From positions 1 to 7,364 of the forward strand of contig CAYWCO010000059.1 of assembly GCA_964456815.1 (NCBI GenBank): a DNA stretch of 7,364 bases. The letters run 5' to 3'. The notes under the pieces are model-generated. The model was not told the origin of the DNA. It searched no databases and saw only the letters and a program-made list of their open reading frames with translations. Of the stretch, positions 1 to 6,757 are shown piece after piece (position 1 is the stretch's first letter; each line of letters begins with the position of its first letter). The position numbers and the translations under genes were made by a program. The stretch comes from CAVTZP01 sp964456815 (GTDB taxonomy: Bacteria > Chloroflexota > Dehalococcoidia > Dehalococcoidales > BS750m-G39).

Positions 1-50
1 CCCTCCCACCCTCGAGGGCTTTGCCTCCCTTATAAAAATATTCCCATACC

Positions 51-80
51 TTGACAGACACCAAACAATTCCATTAAGAT
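51..80 (+). promoter_or_regulatory. Probable sigma-70-type promoter for the exported-protein operon
   Basis: A perfect -35 hexamer TTGACA lies at 51-56. After an 18 bp spacer comes TAAGAT at 75-80, which matches 4 of 6 bases of the -10 consensus. Transcription would start near 86-88 and leave a leader of about 28 nt before the TTG start at 115. GAGGT at 103-107 is the matching ribosome binding site, 7 nt before the start codon. The rest of 1-114 holds no gene that I can see. A second TATAAA at 31-36 lacks a -35 partner at the right distance. No operator-like repeat overlaps the promoter. Confidence 0.6.
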
Positions 81-114
81 TTAGCCAGCGTCTTTTTATT
101 GTGAGGTTGTTTGA

Positions 115-1554
115 TTGAGTAAAGCGTTAAAGGTAATTCCTATCCTGTTAGCTATCCTGCTGGCATTGAATTTCAGCTATGCCCATGCTCAACAGCCTTA
201 TGCTGATACCCTGGATGAGGTTAGCAGCCGCTTGCCCGGCAATTGGCATGGCTTCGATGAGATGAGCCGGGAAATAATCGACCAAGCTGAGGGGCAGAGT
301 TTCAGTGGCATCTGGGGCAAACAGGAGGAAACAAAGTATAGATACTTCCAGATTGCAATCTGGCATTTTGAGAACGAGGATGATATTGAGGAGTATAGAG
401 ATGTTTACGAGAGCGGAGAGACCGTCCTGAGTTTAGCCGCAAGCGTTGCCGATGATGTTTTAACCAATGCCCAGACCTCTACCAGCACCATAGCCGGCAG
501 TACGGTTTTTAGCCTCACCAGTTCATCGGTCCAGGTGCAGGTTGACCAGCTAACCATAAGCAGTGGTATCTATTATGACTATAGCATTTTTATCTTTACC
601 TCTGATGGCCCAAGAACGAGCGCCGAGCTATGGGCAGAGATAGCCGGCTTTATTGGCAGCAAGGCTGAGGAACCGCCCGAACCCGAACCTGAGCCCGAGG
701 CTGAGCAACCACCGGCATCCTCACCGGCGTTGGATGAGCTAGTGAGCAAGATAGATGAAGCTGAGCAAAGCACGTTGGTGGCAGTGCTTACTGAGGAAGA
801 TAGCTTCCTGAATGCGGCAGTAGAGAGCAAAATACGCTTTGGCTTTTTGGTGGGGCGGTCGCTGGAGAGACACGATGTTGACCTTGAGCTTTTGAAAACA
901 ATCTTAAGCGCCGACCTTTATGAAGGGCTGGACTATGCCTACGACCTGGATAGAATAGACTCCCTCCGCAGCTATTGTAAAGAAAACGACTATGACGGCT
1001 TTTCTGCTGAATACAGCCAGTATGCTACACAGAAGGTAAGAGAGGAATTCTCCTTTGGTGAAGCCGAGCAGAGGATAAAGGAAGGCTTTGCCCAATTAGA
1101 GGCTAAGGCCAGGAATGGTGAATTTGGGGATGATGTTGATGCCTTAGAAGCCATCCTAGGTGACGGCGAGGATAGCTATATTGCAAGCATAGACAGGGAA
1201 ATGTGGCTCCATGACAAGGCCATGTACGAGGCCGGAAAAGCAGCTAAGAGTATTGATGAGACCATAGGTATTATTGATACGCTGACCAGCCTTTGCGATA
1301 CGCTGTTTGGTACCGGGCTGGATAATGCCAAACTGGCCTCCGAGCTGTCCTTGGTATGGGCGCAAAACGAGGTAAGGTACTGGACTACTACTACCTACCT
1401 CTGGGGTGGTACTGAGGATAAGTTGACAGAGAACAAGCTTGTGCAGTTGGGACAGCAGTATAAGCTGCTTGATGTTCAGGAGTCCTACAAGGGTGCGGTC
1501 TTCGCTGCCGAGGACGGGCTAGAAAAGGTGCTTAGAGGAGAAGAGATTGAATAG
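115..1554 (+). CDS. Exported protein of unknown function with a Pro/Glu hinge
   Basis: I do not recognise this 479-residue protein. It starts with TTG at 115. A TGA stop at 112-114 sits directly in front in the same frame, so no earlier start is possible, and GAGGT at 103-107 is well placed. Residues 1-25 form a signal peptide: Lys3 and Lys6, a hydrophobic core at about 7-22, then AHA before Gln26 as a likely signal peptidase I site. Residues 26-182 read as an alternating strand/helix domain rich in Ser, Thr, Tyr and acidic residues. Residues 186-200 are a Pro/Glu hinge (PEPEPEPE). Residues 205-479 are mostly helical and acidic, with Cys288 and Cys394 the only cysteines. I see no second membrane segment or anchor motif, so the mature protein should be released or held by a partner. 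The next gene overlaps its last codons and encodes a lipoprotein, a possible partner. A role in envelope or cell-surface function is inference; no catalytic motif is visible. Confidence 0.85.
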   Translation: MSKALKVIPILLAILLALNFSYAHAQQPYADTLDEVSSRLPGNWHGFDEMSREIIDQAEGQSFSGIWGKQEETKYRYFQIAIWHFENEDDIEEYRDVYESGETVLSLAASVADDVLTNAQTSTSTIAGSTVFSLTSSSVQVQVDQLTISSGIYYDYSIFIFTSDGPRTSAELWAEIAGFIGSKAEEPPEPEPEPEAEQPPASSPALDELVSKIDEAEQSTLVAVLTEEDSFLNAAVESKIRFGFLVGRSLERHDVDLELLKTILSADLYEGLDYAYDLDRIDSLRSYCKENDYDGFSAEYSQYATQKVREEFSFGEAEQRIKEGFAQLEAKARNGEFGDDVDALEAILGDGEDSYIASIDREMWLHDKAMYEAGKAAKSIDETIGIIDTLTSLCDTLFGTGLDNAKLASELSLVWAQNEVRYWTTTTYLWGGTEDKLTENKLVQLGQQYKLLDVQESYKGAVFAAEDGLEKVLRGEEIE

Positions 1555-2026
1555 AGGGTTGTGGTTTTCCCTGATAATAATAGCCGCCCTGCTTTTAGCC
1601 GGTTGTGGTGGGGGCGGTGGTAAGTTTGAAGAAGCTAGCCAGATTTATGCCATAGAAACTGACTGCCCGACGCAGATAGGCGACCTGGTGAAAATAAGTG
1701 AGGCTGAGCTTACCAATGAGGTGGCGGAGATGGGGGCGGTTGAAGGCAAGCTCCTAGAATATGCCAGCGACACCGACTACGTTCTGGTGATGGCATACCG
1801 GTTTGCCAGCCCTGATTCAGCAAGCGGAGCCTTTCAAAAACTGGAAGGGGGCGCTGAGATTGCCTCCGGTTTTTATGAGATTGAGGCTGGTTACTATCGT
1901 TGGCTTGTCTCGGATGTAATCTACCTGGCGTCAGGCTCCCAAGATTCGGTGGTTGCCGTGATAGCCGGTGTTGCCCCGGATATCTCCGAGACGGCGGCTG
2001 GTAAGTCTCCCCCCACCAACTTCTGA
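1547..2026 (+). CDS. Small lipoprotein of unknown function
   Basis: This 159-residue protein has a clear lipoprotein signal: Arg3, a hydrophobic stretch at residues 5-17, and the lipobox L17-A18-G19-C20. Cys20 would be lipidated and become the mature N terminus. Residues 21-25 are five glycines, a flexible tether, leaving a soluble domain of about 130 residues outside the membrane. The start is TTG at 1547, with AGGAG at 1536-1540 and a 6 nt gap. It overlaps the preceding gene by 8 bp in another frame, which suggests translational coupling and an operon. Residues 81-102 give a strand followed by a helix (MAYRF, then a PDSASGAF-like segment) that resembles residues 80-101 of the upstream exported protein. 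The two may share a fold, but this comes from comparing the two by eye. The family is not recognised and no catalytic residues are evident. Confidence 0.85.
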   Translation: MNRGLWFSLIIIAALLLAGCGGGGGKFEEASQIYAIETDCPTQIGDLVKISEAELTNEVAEMGAVEGKLLEYASDTDYVLVMAYRFASPDSASGAFQKLEGGAEIASGFYEIEAGYYRWLVSDVIYLASGSQDSVVAVIAGVAPDISETAAGKSPPTNF

Positions 2027-2062
2027 GAAGCGGATTTCAGTTCAAATGTTCCCCCTTTTGGC

Positions 2063-2091
2063 TTGACGTCGGTGCTTACCCACCTTAGAAT
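2063..2091 (+). promoter_or_regulatory. Strong promoter of ffh placed for a leaderless transcript
   Basis: TTGACG at 2063-2068 matches 5 of 6 bases of the -35 consensus. After an exact 17 bp spacer, TAGAAT at 2086-2091 matches 5 of 6 bases of the -10 consensus. Only 6 bp (2092-2097) separate the -10 from the ATG of ffh at 2098, so the usual start distance puts +1 on or beside the A of the ATG. No Shine-Dalgarno sequence lies in front of the gene. The remainder of the 71 bp gap after the lipoprotein gene holds only a weak hairpin. Confidence 0.75.
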
Positions 2092-2097
2092 GAAGCC

Positions 2098-3426
2098 ATG
2101 TTTGAGGTTCTCAGCGAAAAGCTGGCTAAGGTATTTCGTGGGCTGAGCAGCCGGGGCAAGCTCAGCGAGAAGAATATAGACGAAGCCCTGCGCCAGGTGC
2201 GGTTAGCCCTGCTTGAGGCGGATGTAAATTTCAAGGTGGTCAAGGACTTTATCAGCAGGGTGAGGGAGCGTTCTATCGGTGCTCAGGTACTGGAGAGCCT
2301 GACCCCGGCCCAGCAGATAGTTAAAATCGTCAACGAGGAGCTTATTAAGACGCTGGGCGAGGGGCAGAGCCGTTTGGTAGCCTCGCCCCACCCCCCTTCG
2401 GTGGCTATGGTGGTGGGGTTGCAGGGCTCGGGTAAGACCACCACCTCCGCCAAGCTAGCTCTTCACCTGAAGCACGCAGGGCAGCGCCCCCTCCTGGTGG
2501 CTGCCGATAACCGCCGACCGGCGGCTATAGAGCAGCTGGTTACCCTCGGCAAGCAGCAGGATATTCCCGTTTACAGTGAGGCTGTTGGCGTTAGCAGTAA
2601 GGACGTCTGTGCCCATGCCCTGACCAGGGCAAAAGAGCTAGCCGCTGGCTGGGTTATAGTTGATACCGCCGGGCGTATGCATATAGACGAACCGATGATG
2701 GAGGAACTGGCTCAGGTCAGGGAGAAGCTAAAGCCTGTTGAAATATTGCTGGTGGTTGATGCCATGACCGGGCAGGATGCGGTGCGGATGGCGGAGGAGT
2801 TTAATTCCCGCCTGGGCTTGACCGGTCTTATCCTAACCAAGATGGATGGGGATGCCCGTGGTGGGGCGGCTCTTTCTATCCGCTGGGTCAGCGGGGTGCC
2901 GATAAAGTTTATCGGTATCGGTGAGAAGGCTGACGCCTTTGAGGTCTTTTACCCCGACCGTCTGGCGTCGCGGATTCTGGGTATGGGTGACATGCTCACC
3001 TTCATTGAGAAGGCGGAGAAGACCTTCGGTGAGCGGGGGGTCAAGGAGCTGGAGAAGAAGGTGCGGACCGCCAGCTTCAATCTGGAGGACTTCCTATCTC
3101 AGCTGAGGGAGATTGGGAAGATGGGTTCCATTGACCAGCTGGTAGAGATGCTGCCCGGCGGCTCACAGCTGACCAGCCAGTTGCCCGCCGGTATGGAGGA
3201 AAAGCAGCTAAAGAAGGTTGAGTCAATAATACTTTCCATGACCCCTGAGGAGCGGCGTAACCCCGATATCATTGATGGCAGTCGGCGGCGGCGCATTGCT
3301 AAGGGGAGTGGGGTAACGCCACAGGATATAAATCAGCTGCTTAACCAGTTCCGTCAGATGCAGAAGCTGATGAAGATGGGTATGGGTGGTAAACTGCCCC
3401 CCAATTTAAGGGGGATGTTTGGGTAG
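2098..3426 (+). CDS. ffh: Signal recognition particle protein Ffh (SRP54 GTPase)
   Basis: Ffh binds 4.5S/SRP RNA and hydrophobic signal sequences emerging from the ribosome. Through GTP-dependent pairing with FtsY it delivers nascent membrane and exported proteins to the SecYEG translocon. The 442 residues are full length for the family. The N domain is residues 1 to about 90. The G domain (about 100-295) has the P-loop GLQGSGKT at 107-114, DNRRPAA at 137-143, DTAGR at 189-193 and TKMDGDARGG at 247-256. The M domain (about 297-430) has the finger-loop region MGSIDQLVEMLPG at 342-354 and the SRP-RNA motif SRRRRIAKGSG at 395-405. The C-terminal tail is Met- and Gly-rich. The ATG is certain to be the earliest start, because an in-frame TAG at 2086-2088 precedes it with no other start codon between, and the N-terminal MFEVLSEKL matches the family. 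No ribosome binding site is present. Its stop lies 6 bp from that of the convergent rpoD; no rpsP gene follows. Confidence 0.98.
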   Translation: MFEVLSEKLAKVFRGLSSRGKLSEKNIDEALRQVRLALLEADVNFKVVKDFISRVRERSIGAQVLESLTPAQQIVKIVNEELIKTLGEGQSRLVASPHPPSVAMVVGLQGSGKTTTSAKLALHLKHAGQRPLLVAADNRRPAAIEQLVTLGKQQDIPVYSEAVGVSSKDVCAHALTRAKELAAGWVIVDTAGRMHIDEPMMEELAQVREKLKPVEILLVVDAMTGQDAVRMAEEFNSRLGLTGLILTKMDGDARGGAALSIRWVSGVPIKFIGIGEKADAFEVFYPDRLASRILGMGDMLTFIEKAEKTFGERGVKELEKKVRTASFNLEDFLSQLREIGKMGSIDQLVEMLPGGSQLTSQLPAGMEEKQLKKVESIILSMTPEERRNPDIIDGSRRRRIAKGSGVTPQDINQLLNQFRQMQKLMKMGMGGKLPPNLRGMFG

Positions 3427-3438
3427 CTTTTGTTATTC
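3391..3438 (+). terminator. Weak candidate terminator across the ffh stop codon
   Basis: CCCCC at 3398-3402 can pair with GGGGG at 3410-3414 around a 7 nt A/T loop. AAAC at 3391-3394 can extend the stem with GTTT at 3417-3420 across an internal loop. A T-rich run (TTTTGTTATT, from 3428) follows, but 7 nt downstream of the stem, which is farther than ideal. With only 6 bp between the convergent stop codons, any termination signal for ffh must overlap coding sequence, as this one does. An alternative fold pairs CCCAA (3400-3404) with TTGGG (3419-3423). Confidence 0.25.
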
Positions 3439-4968
3439 TAGGTAATCCCTTAATCTTCGGCTTCGGCTGGGGTGGCGCAGCTTGCGCAGTGCCTTAGCCT
3501 CAATCTGGCGGATTCTCTCTCTGGTTACATTAAACTCCTTGCCCACTTCCTCCAGGGTTCGGCTTCGCCCGTCCTCAAGCCCGAACCTTAGCTGGAGCAC
3601 CCGTTGCTCGCGGGGGCTGAGGCTTGAGAGCACGGAATCAATCTGCTCCTTAAGCAGTTGCCTGGAGGCGGCGTCAGCCGGGGGCAGGGTATTGCGGTCT
3701 TCTATAAAGTCACCGAGGTGGCTGTTTTCCTCCTCACCCATAGGGGATTCAAGCGATACTGGCAGTTGTGATACCTTGACTATCTCCCCCACCTTTTCCG
3801 GGGGTATTTCCAGTTCCTTGCCGATTTCCTTGCTGGTGGGCTCCCGCCCGTATTCCTGAGCCAGACGGCGGCTTACCCGCAGCAGTTTATTAATGGTCTC
3901 AACCATATGGACGGGGATGCGGATTGTCCGAGCCTGATCGGCGATAGAGCGGGTGATTGCCTGGCGAATCCACCAGGTGGCGTAGGTGCTGAATTTATAA
4001 CCCTTACGGTAGTCAAACTTCTCCACGGCTCTAATCAGCCCGATATTCCCCTCCTGGATGAGGTCAAGGAGGGACATGCCCCGTCCGATGTGTTTCTTGG
4101 CCACGCTGACCACCAGGCGGAGGTTGGCTTCAATGAGGTGGGTCTCTGACTTTGCCGCCTCATACTCGATATAGTCCAGGTAGGCTTGGAGCTCCTTCTC
4201 GTAGGCCTTGATTGATTTGACGAACTTAGACGATGTTATCAGGGTCTCTATCTCAGCCGTAGAGACCTTGTCTCCGATAGCATCAAGGATTTCCTTCGGT
4301 AGCAGGTTTATATTTAGTGACACTTCAATGACGAGCACCTCGGTTTCAGGTATGGATTTTTTGGTCTTATGAGAGATTGCCAGGATTAGTTGCGGGCTTA
4401 TCTCGCTGTCAATGCTGGCCCGCAATTTAGCGGCGGATATTTCATCAACGAAGCTGCCGGACGGCTTCAGATGAAGGTGTTTTTGGAGGGTGCGGATAGC
4501 GGAAGCGGACTGAGAAAGCTCCTGAAGTATAGTAAGTACTATTTCGGTTGCCGATGGTTCTCGCCCGTGCTTCTGGAGGTAGCTTTGCCTGATTTCCCTG
4601 ATGCGCCTGCCCTCCTCCATCTTCCTGGCCAGTTCCTTTTCTTCCTCAGCGGTGAGAAGGGACACCCGGCCAATTTCATGGAGGTACATACGAACCGGGT
4701 CATCGGCTACCTCCTGCTCATCCACGTGTTCCAGCGGCGTTCCCCCTCCTAACTCTGATGCCGACTCAGGTTTTTCAATCTCAAGGTGTCTTGCCTCATG
4801 CCAGAGCGTGTCTGGTTCAACTGTGTCCTCGTCCTCCTCATCCTCATCAGGTTCGGGGAAGAGGCTACGTAGATCAGACGTTTCCTCCTCTTCACCATTT
4901 AGCCGCTCATCAGATGGCGTCTTTTCTTTGTCTTTATCCAGGCTATCTTCACTGTTCCGCTGGCTCAT
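3433..4968 (-). CDS. rpoD: Primary RNA polymerase sigma factor RpoD (SigA)
   Basis: This is the housekeeping sigma-70 factor that directs RNA polymerase to -35/-10 promoters. Numbering from the ATG at 4968 (511 residues), the order is as follows. An acidic N terminus (about 20-85, dense in Glu/Asp) stands in place of a recognisable region 1.1. Region 1.2 begins at DPVRMYLHEIGRV (90-102). A non-conserved spacer runs from about 120 to 267. Region 2 follows with EANLRLVVSVAKKH (280-293) and the -10-binding block YKFSTYATWWIRQAITRSIADQ (324-345). Region 3 runs from about 350. Region 4 begins at LSPREQRVLQLRFGL (450-464), and the -35-binding helix-turn-helix (471-500) includes TRERIRQIEAKALRKLR. 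A GTG at 4971 in the same frame is possible. ATG is preferred because AGGGG at 4976-4980 is then 7 nt away and the start overlaps the dnaG stop as TGATG. It is co-transcribed with dnaG. The region 2.4 and 4.2 sequences agree with the TTGACA/TATAAT-type promoters seen here. Confidence 0.98.
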   Translation of the reverse strand: MSQRNSEDSLDKDKEKTPSDERLNGEEEETSDLRSLFPEPDEDEEDEDTVEPDTLWHEARHLEIEKPESASELGGGTPLEHVDEQEVADDPVRMYLHEIGRVSLLTAEEEKELARKMEEGRRIREIRQSYLQKHGREPSATEIVLTILQELSQSASAIRTLQKHLHLKPSGSFVDEISAAKLRASIDSEISPQLILAISHKTKKSIPETEVLVIEVSLNINLLPKEILDAIGDKVSTAEIETLITSSKFVKSIKAYEKELQAYLDYIEYEAAKSETHLIEANLRLVVSVAKKHIGRGMSLLDLIQEGNIGLIRAVEKFDYRKGYKFSTYATWWIRQAITRSIADQARTIRIPVHMVETINKLLRVSRRLAQEYGREPTSKEIGKELEIPPEKVGEIVKVSQLPVSLESPMGEEENSHLGDFIEDRNTLPPADAASRQLLKEQIDSVLSSLSPREQRVLQLRFGLEDGRSRTLEEVGKEFNVTRERIRQIEAKALRKLRHPSRSRRLRDYLE

Positions 4969-4980
4969 CACCTCACCCCT
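4966..4980 (-). promoter_or_regulatory. rpoD ribosome binding site and dnaG/rpoD stop-start overlap
   Basis: Read on the minus strand, AGGGG (4980-4976) is followed by TGAGG and then TGATG. The TGA (4970-4968) ends dnaG and the ATG (4968-4966) starts rpoD. The 7 nt gap between AGGGG and this ATG is near optimal, while the gap to the upstream GTG at 4971 is only 4 nt. The shared A of TGATG suggests that ribosomes finishing dnaG re-initiate on rpoD, which would keep the two products in a fixed ratio. Confidence 0.65.
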
Positions 4981-6743
4981 CTTTGTCCTAATTTCATCCG
5001 ATTTTTTTGAGCCAGGACCTCAGCCAGCCGGGTATTGGCTTCAATCCCTTGCTCCTTGAGCTTAGCCAGCTCTGCCGCTGTGCCCCCTGACTCAGCTTCT
5101 TGGGCTAATACTGCCTCTGTTTTCCTTATCAGGCTGCGGTAGTATTTTTCCCGCAAATCAAGAGCACACTCAGCACACTTTTGCTCTATTTTATCATTTA
5201 ATAGCTGCCGGGTTAATAAGGAATCAAGGTGCTCGTGAATTTCAGGCTCAAGCTTTTCTTTAACTAATTCTATTTTATCACTCTGCTGCCAGGCAATAAA
5301 GATTTCGCGGTTTTCACTATTCTCAAAGTATTCAGGTAAAAGCTCTTGGGTGCTATTCTTAAGCTCCGGGTGCTGGAGCAAGAGCGCCAGGCAATACTCC
5401 TCTACGGGGCTGGAAAGCAGGGGGCGGCTAATTGCGGGAGCCCCCTGTTTTAGCGGTCTGGCTCTGCCTTGCCTCGGCTTGATTCTGGCTAGAGCCGCTT
5501 CAATACTTCGTTCGCTGACCTTAAGCAGTTGCGCCAGCTTTTGCAGGTAGTGTGCCTGGCGTATCGGGTTGTTTATCTCGGCGACGATGGGCAGGAGCTT
5601 GTCCACGGCTTGGGACTTGCCGCTGGCTGTAGTCAGGTCAAGCTCGGCGGTAAACACATTAAATGCATAATCAACTATGGGCAGGGCTTCCTCTACCAGC
5701 TTCTGCCAGGCTTTGGCGTCCTCCTTGATAACGTTGTCCGGGTCTTTGCCCCGGGGCATGATGATAACCTTCACCTCGGCATCAAGGGTATTTTCATAGC
5801 CCACTGCCCGTAGTGTGGCTTCGTTTCCAGCAGCGTCGGCATCAAGGGCTAAAGCCGTATTCTTGGTGAGCTTCTTCAGGATGCTGACCTGTTTCTCGGT
5901 AACCGAGGTCCCCATTGAGGCAACCACGTTGCTAAAACCGTTCTGGTGGGCGGTGATAACATCCATGTAGCCCTCAACCATTATTGCCAGGTTTTGCTGC
6001 CTTATGGCATCTTTAGCCAGGTTTATGCCGTAAAGGGTGCTGCTCTTATCAAAGAGCGGCGTCTGCGGCGAGTTAACATATTTGGGCAGCGAGTCATCAA
6101 GCACCCTTGCCCCGAAGCCGGTAATATGCCCCCTGGCATCAGGTATGGGGAACATCAGACGGTTGCGGAAGCGGTCGTGGCTTTTTCCTCCCTCCCCCTC
6201 AACTATCAGCCCGGCGCTCAGCAGTTCAGCCCCGGTGTAGCCCTTATCTATAAGGTGCTGCTTGAGTGCTTCCCACTTGTCAGGGCTGTAGCCGAGCTGG
6301 AAGTCGGCGATGGTTTTCGTTGACAGCCCCCGCCCCGCGAGATAAGCCTTTGCCTTTTCTGCCGCCTTGGAGTCAAGCTGGTTGTGGAAGTACTGGGCGG
6401 CGGCTTCGTTGAGCTCGTATAGCTTCTGTTTCTCCTTGCTTTCACCCCCCGGTTCGAATCTTGAGGGTATGGTAACCCCCGCCCTCTGGGCAAGCAGTCT
6501 CAGTGCCTCGCCGAAGTCAATGCCCTGCTTTTTCATAATAAAGGAGAAGACATCGCCGCCGGTGTTACAGGCGCCGAAGCAGTGCCAGCTCTGCTGCTCA
6601 GGATAGACAAAGAACGAGGGGTTCTTTTCGGAGTGAAAGGGGCATAGCGCCCTGAAGGTGCGCCCCGCCTTGGTCAGCTTGGTGTACTGGCCAATCACGT
6701 CTACAATGTCTATTCTCTGTTTTACCTCGTCAATAACGCTCAT
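4968..6743 (-). CDS. dnaG: DNA primase DnaG
   Basis: DnaG makes the short RNA primers for lagging-strand synthesis and is recruited by the replicative helicase DnaB. The 591 residues are full length. The N-terminal zinc-binding domain has CPFH at 34-37 and CFGAC at 55-59 (ligands C34, H37, C55, C59), followed by GGD at 62-64. The catalytic core includes RFRNRLMFPI at 191-200, FGARVLDD at 210-217 and KYVNSPQTPLF at 221-231. Its Toprim site has EGYMD at 258-262 (acidic Glu258), LDADAAG at 300-306 (Asp301, Asp303) and GKDPDNVI at 332-339. A basic, Pro-rich linker (about 423-445) leads to a helical C-terminal helicase-binding domain (about 446-591), whose end looks coiled-coil. One extra residue separates the second cysteine pair compared with the common CFGC form. 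The ATG at 6743 is the earliest usual start, because an in-frame TAA sits four codons upstream (6755-6753). No Shine-Dalgarno sequence is visible. It overlaps rpoD by one base. Confidence 0.98.
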   Translation of the reverse strand: MSVIDEVKQRIDIVDVIGQYTKLTKAGRTFRALCPFHSEKNPSFFVYPEQQSWHCFGACNTGGDVFSFIMKKQGIDFGEALRLLAQRAGVTIPSRFEPGGESKEKQKLYELNEAAAQYFHNQLDSKAAEKAKAYLAGRGLSTKTIADFQLGYSPDKWEALKQHLIDKGYTGAELLSAGLIVEGEGGKSHDRFRNRLMFPIPDARGHITGFGARVLDDSLPKYVNSPQTPLFDKSSTLYGINLAKDAIRQQNLAIMVEGYMDVITAHQNGFSNVVASMGTSVTEKQVSILKKLTKNTALALDADAAGNEATLRAVGYENTLDAEVKVIIMPRGKDPDNVIKEDAKAWQKLVEEALPIVDYAFNVFTAELDLTTASGKSQAVDKLLPIVAEINNPIRQAHYLQKLAQLLKVSERSIEAALARIKPRQGRARPLKQGAPAISRPLLSSPVEEYCLALLLQHPELKNSTQELLPEYFENSENREIFIAWQQSDKIELVKEKLEPEIHEHLDSLLTRQLLNDKIEQKCAECALDLREKYYRSLIRKTEAVLAQEAESGGTAAELAKLKEQGIEANTRLAEVLAQKNRMKLGQRGVR

Positions 6744-6757
6744 ATGCAGTTGTTACA

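Noticed and set aside
9..18. Perfect 10 bp palindrome CCCTCGAGGG near the left edge
   Set aside because: With no loop it can form only a 3 bp CCC/GGG stem, and no strong T-run follows. The gene it might terminate is outside the window.
31..36. TATAAA as a second -10 upstream of the first gene
   Set aside because: The bases 16-18 bp upstream do not resemble a -35; the TTGACA/TAAGAT pair is better in spacing and sequence.
579..830. Minus-strand open frame of 83 codons opposite the hinge of the exported protein
   Set aside because: Its Ser/Gly repeats are the antisense of the Pro/Glu hinge codons. The opposite strand has a signal peptide, ribosome binding site and coupled downstream gene.
2023..2060. 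Hairpin across the lipoprotein stop codon (CTGAGA with TTTCAG, one G-U pair)
   Set aside because: The stem is weak and A/T-rich, and the following bases are C-rich rather than a T-run, so it does not meet the usual terminator pattern.
3482..3859. Plus-strand open frame of 125 codons opposite sigma regions 3 and 4
   Set aside because: It is antisense to the conserved helix-turn-helix of RpoD, with shadow-like Ser/Leu/Arg-rich composition.
4601..5059. Plus-strand open frame of 152 codons opposite rpoD and the end of dnaG
   Set aside because: Its Ser-rich composition is the antisense of the acidic RpoD N terminus. The conserved rpoD and dnaG reading frames account for this stretch.
5946..6323. 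Plus-strand open frame of 125 codons opposite the DnaG catalytic core
   Set aside because: It lies wholly opposite conserved Toprim and core motifs of dnaG and has no recognisable domain.
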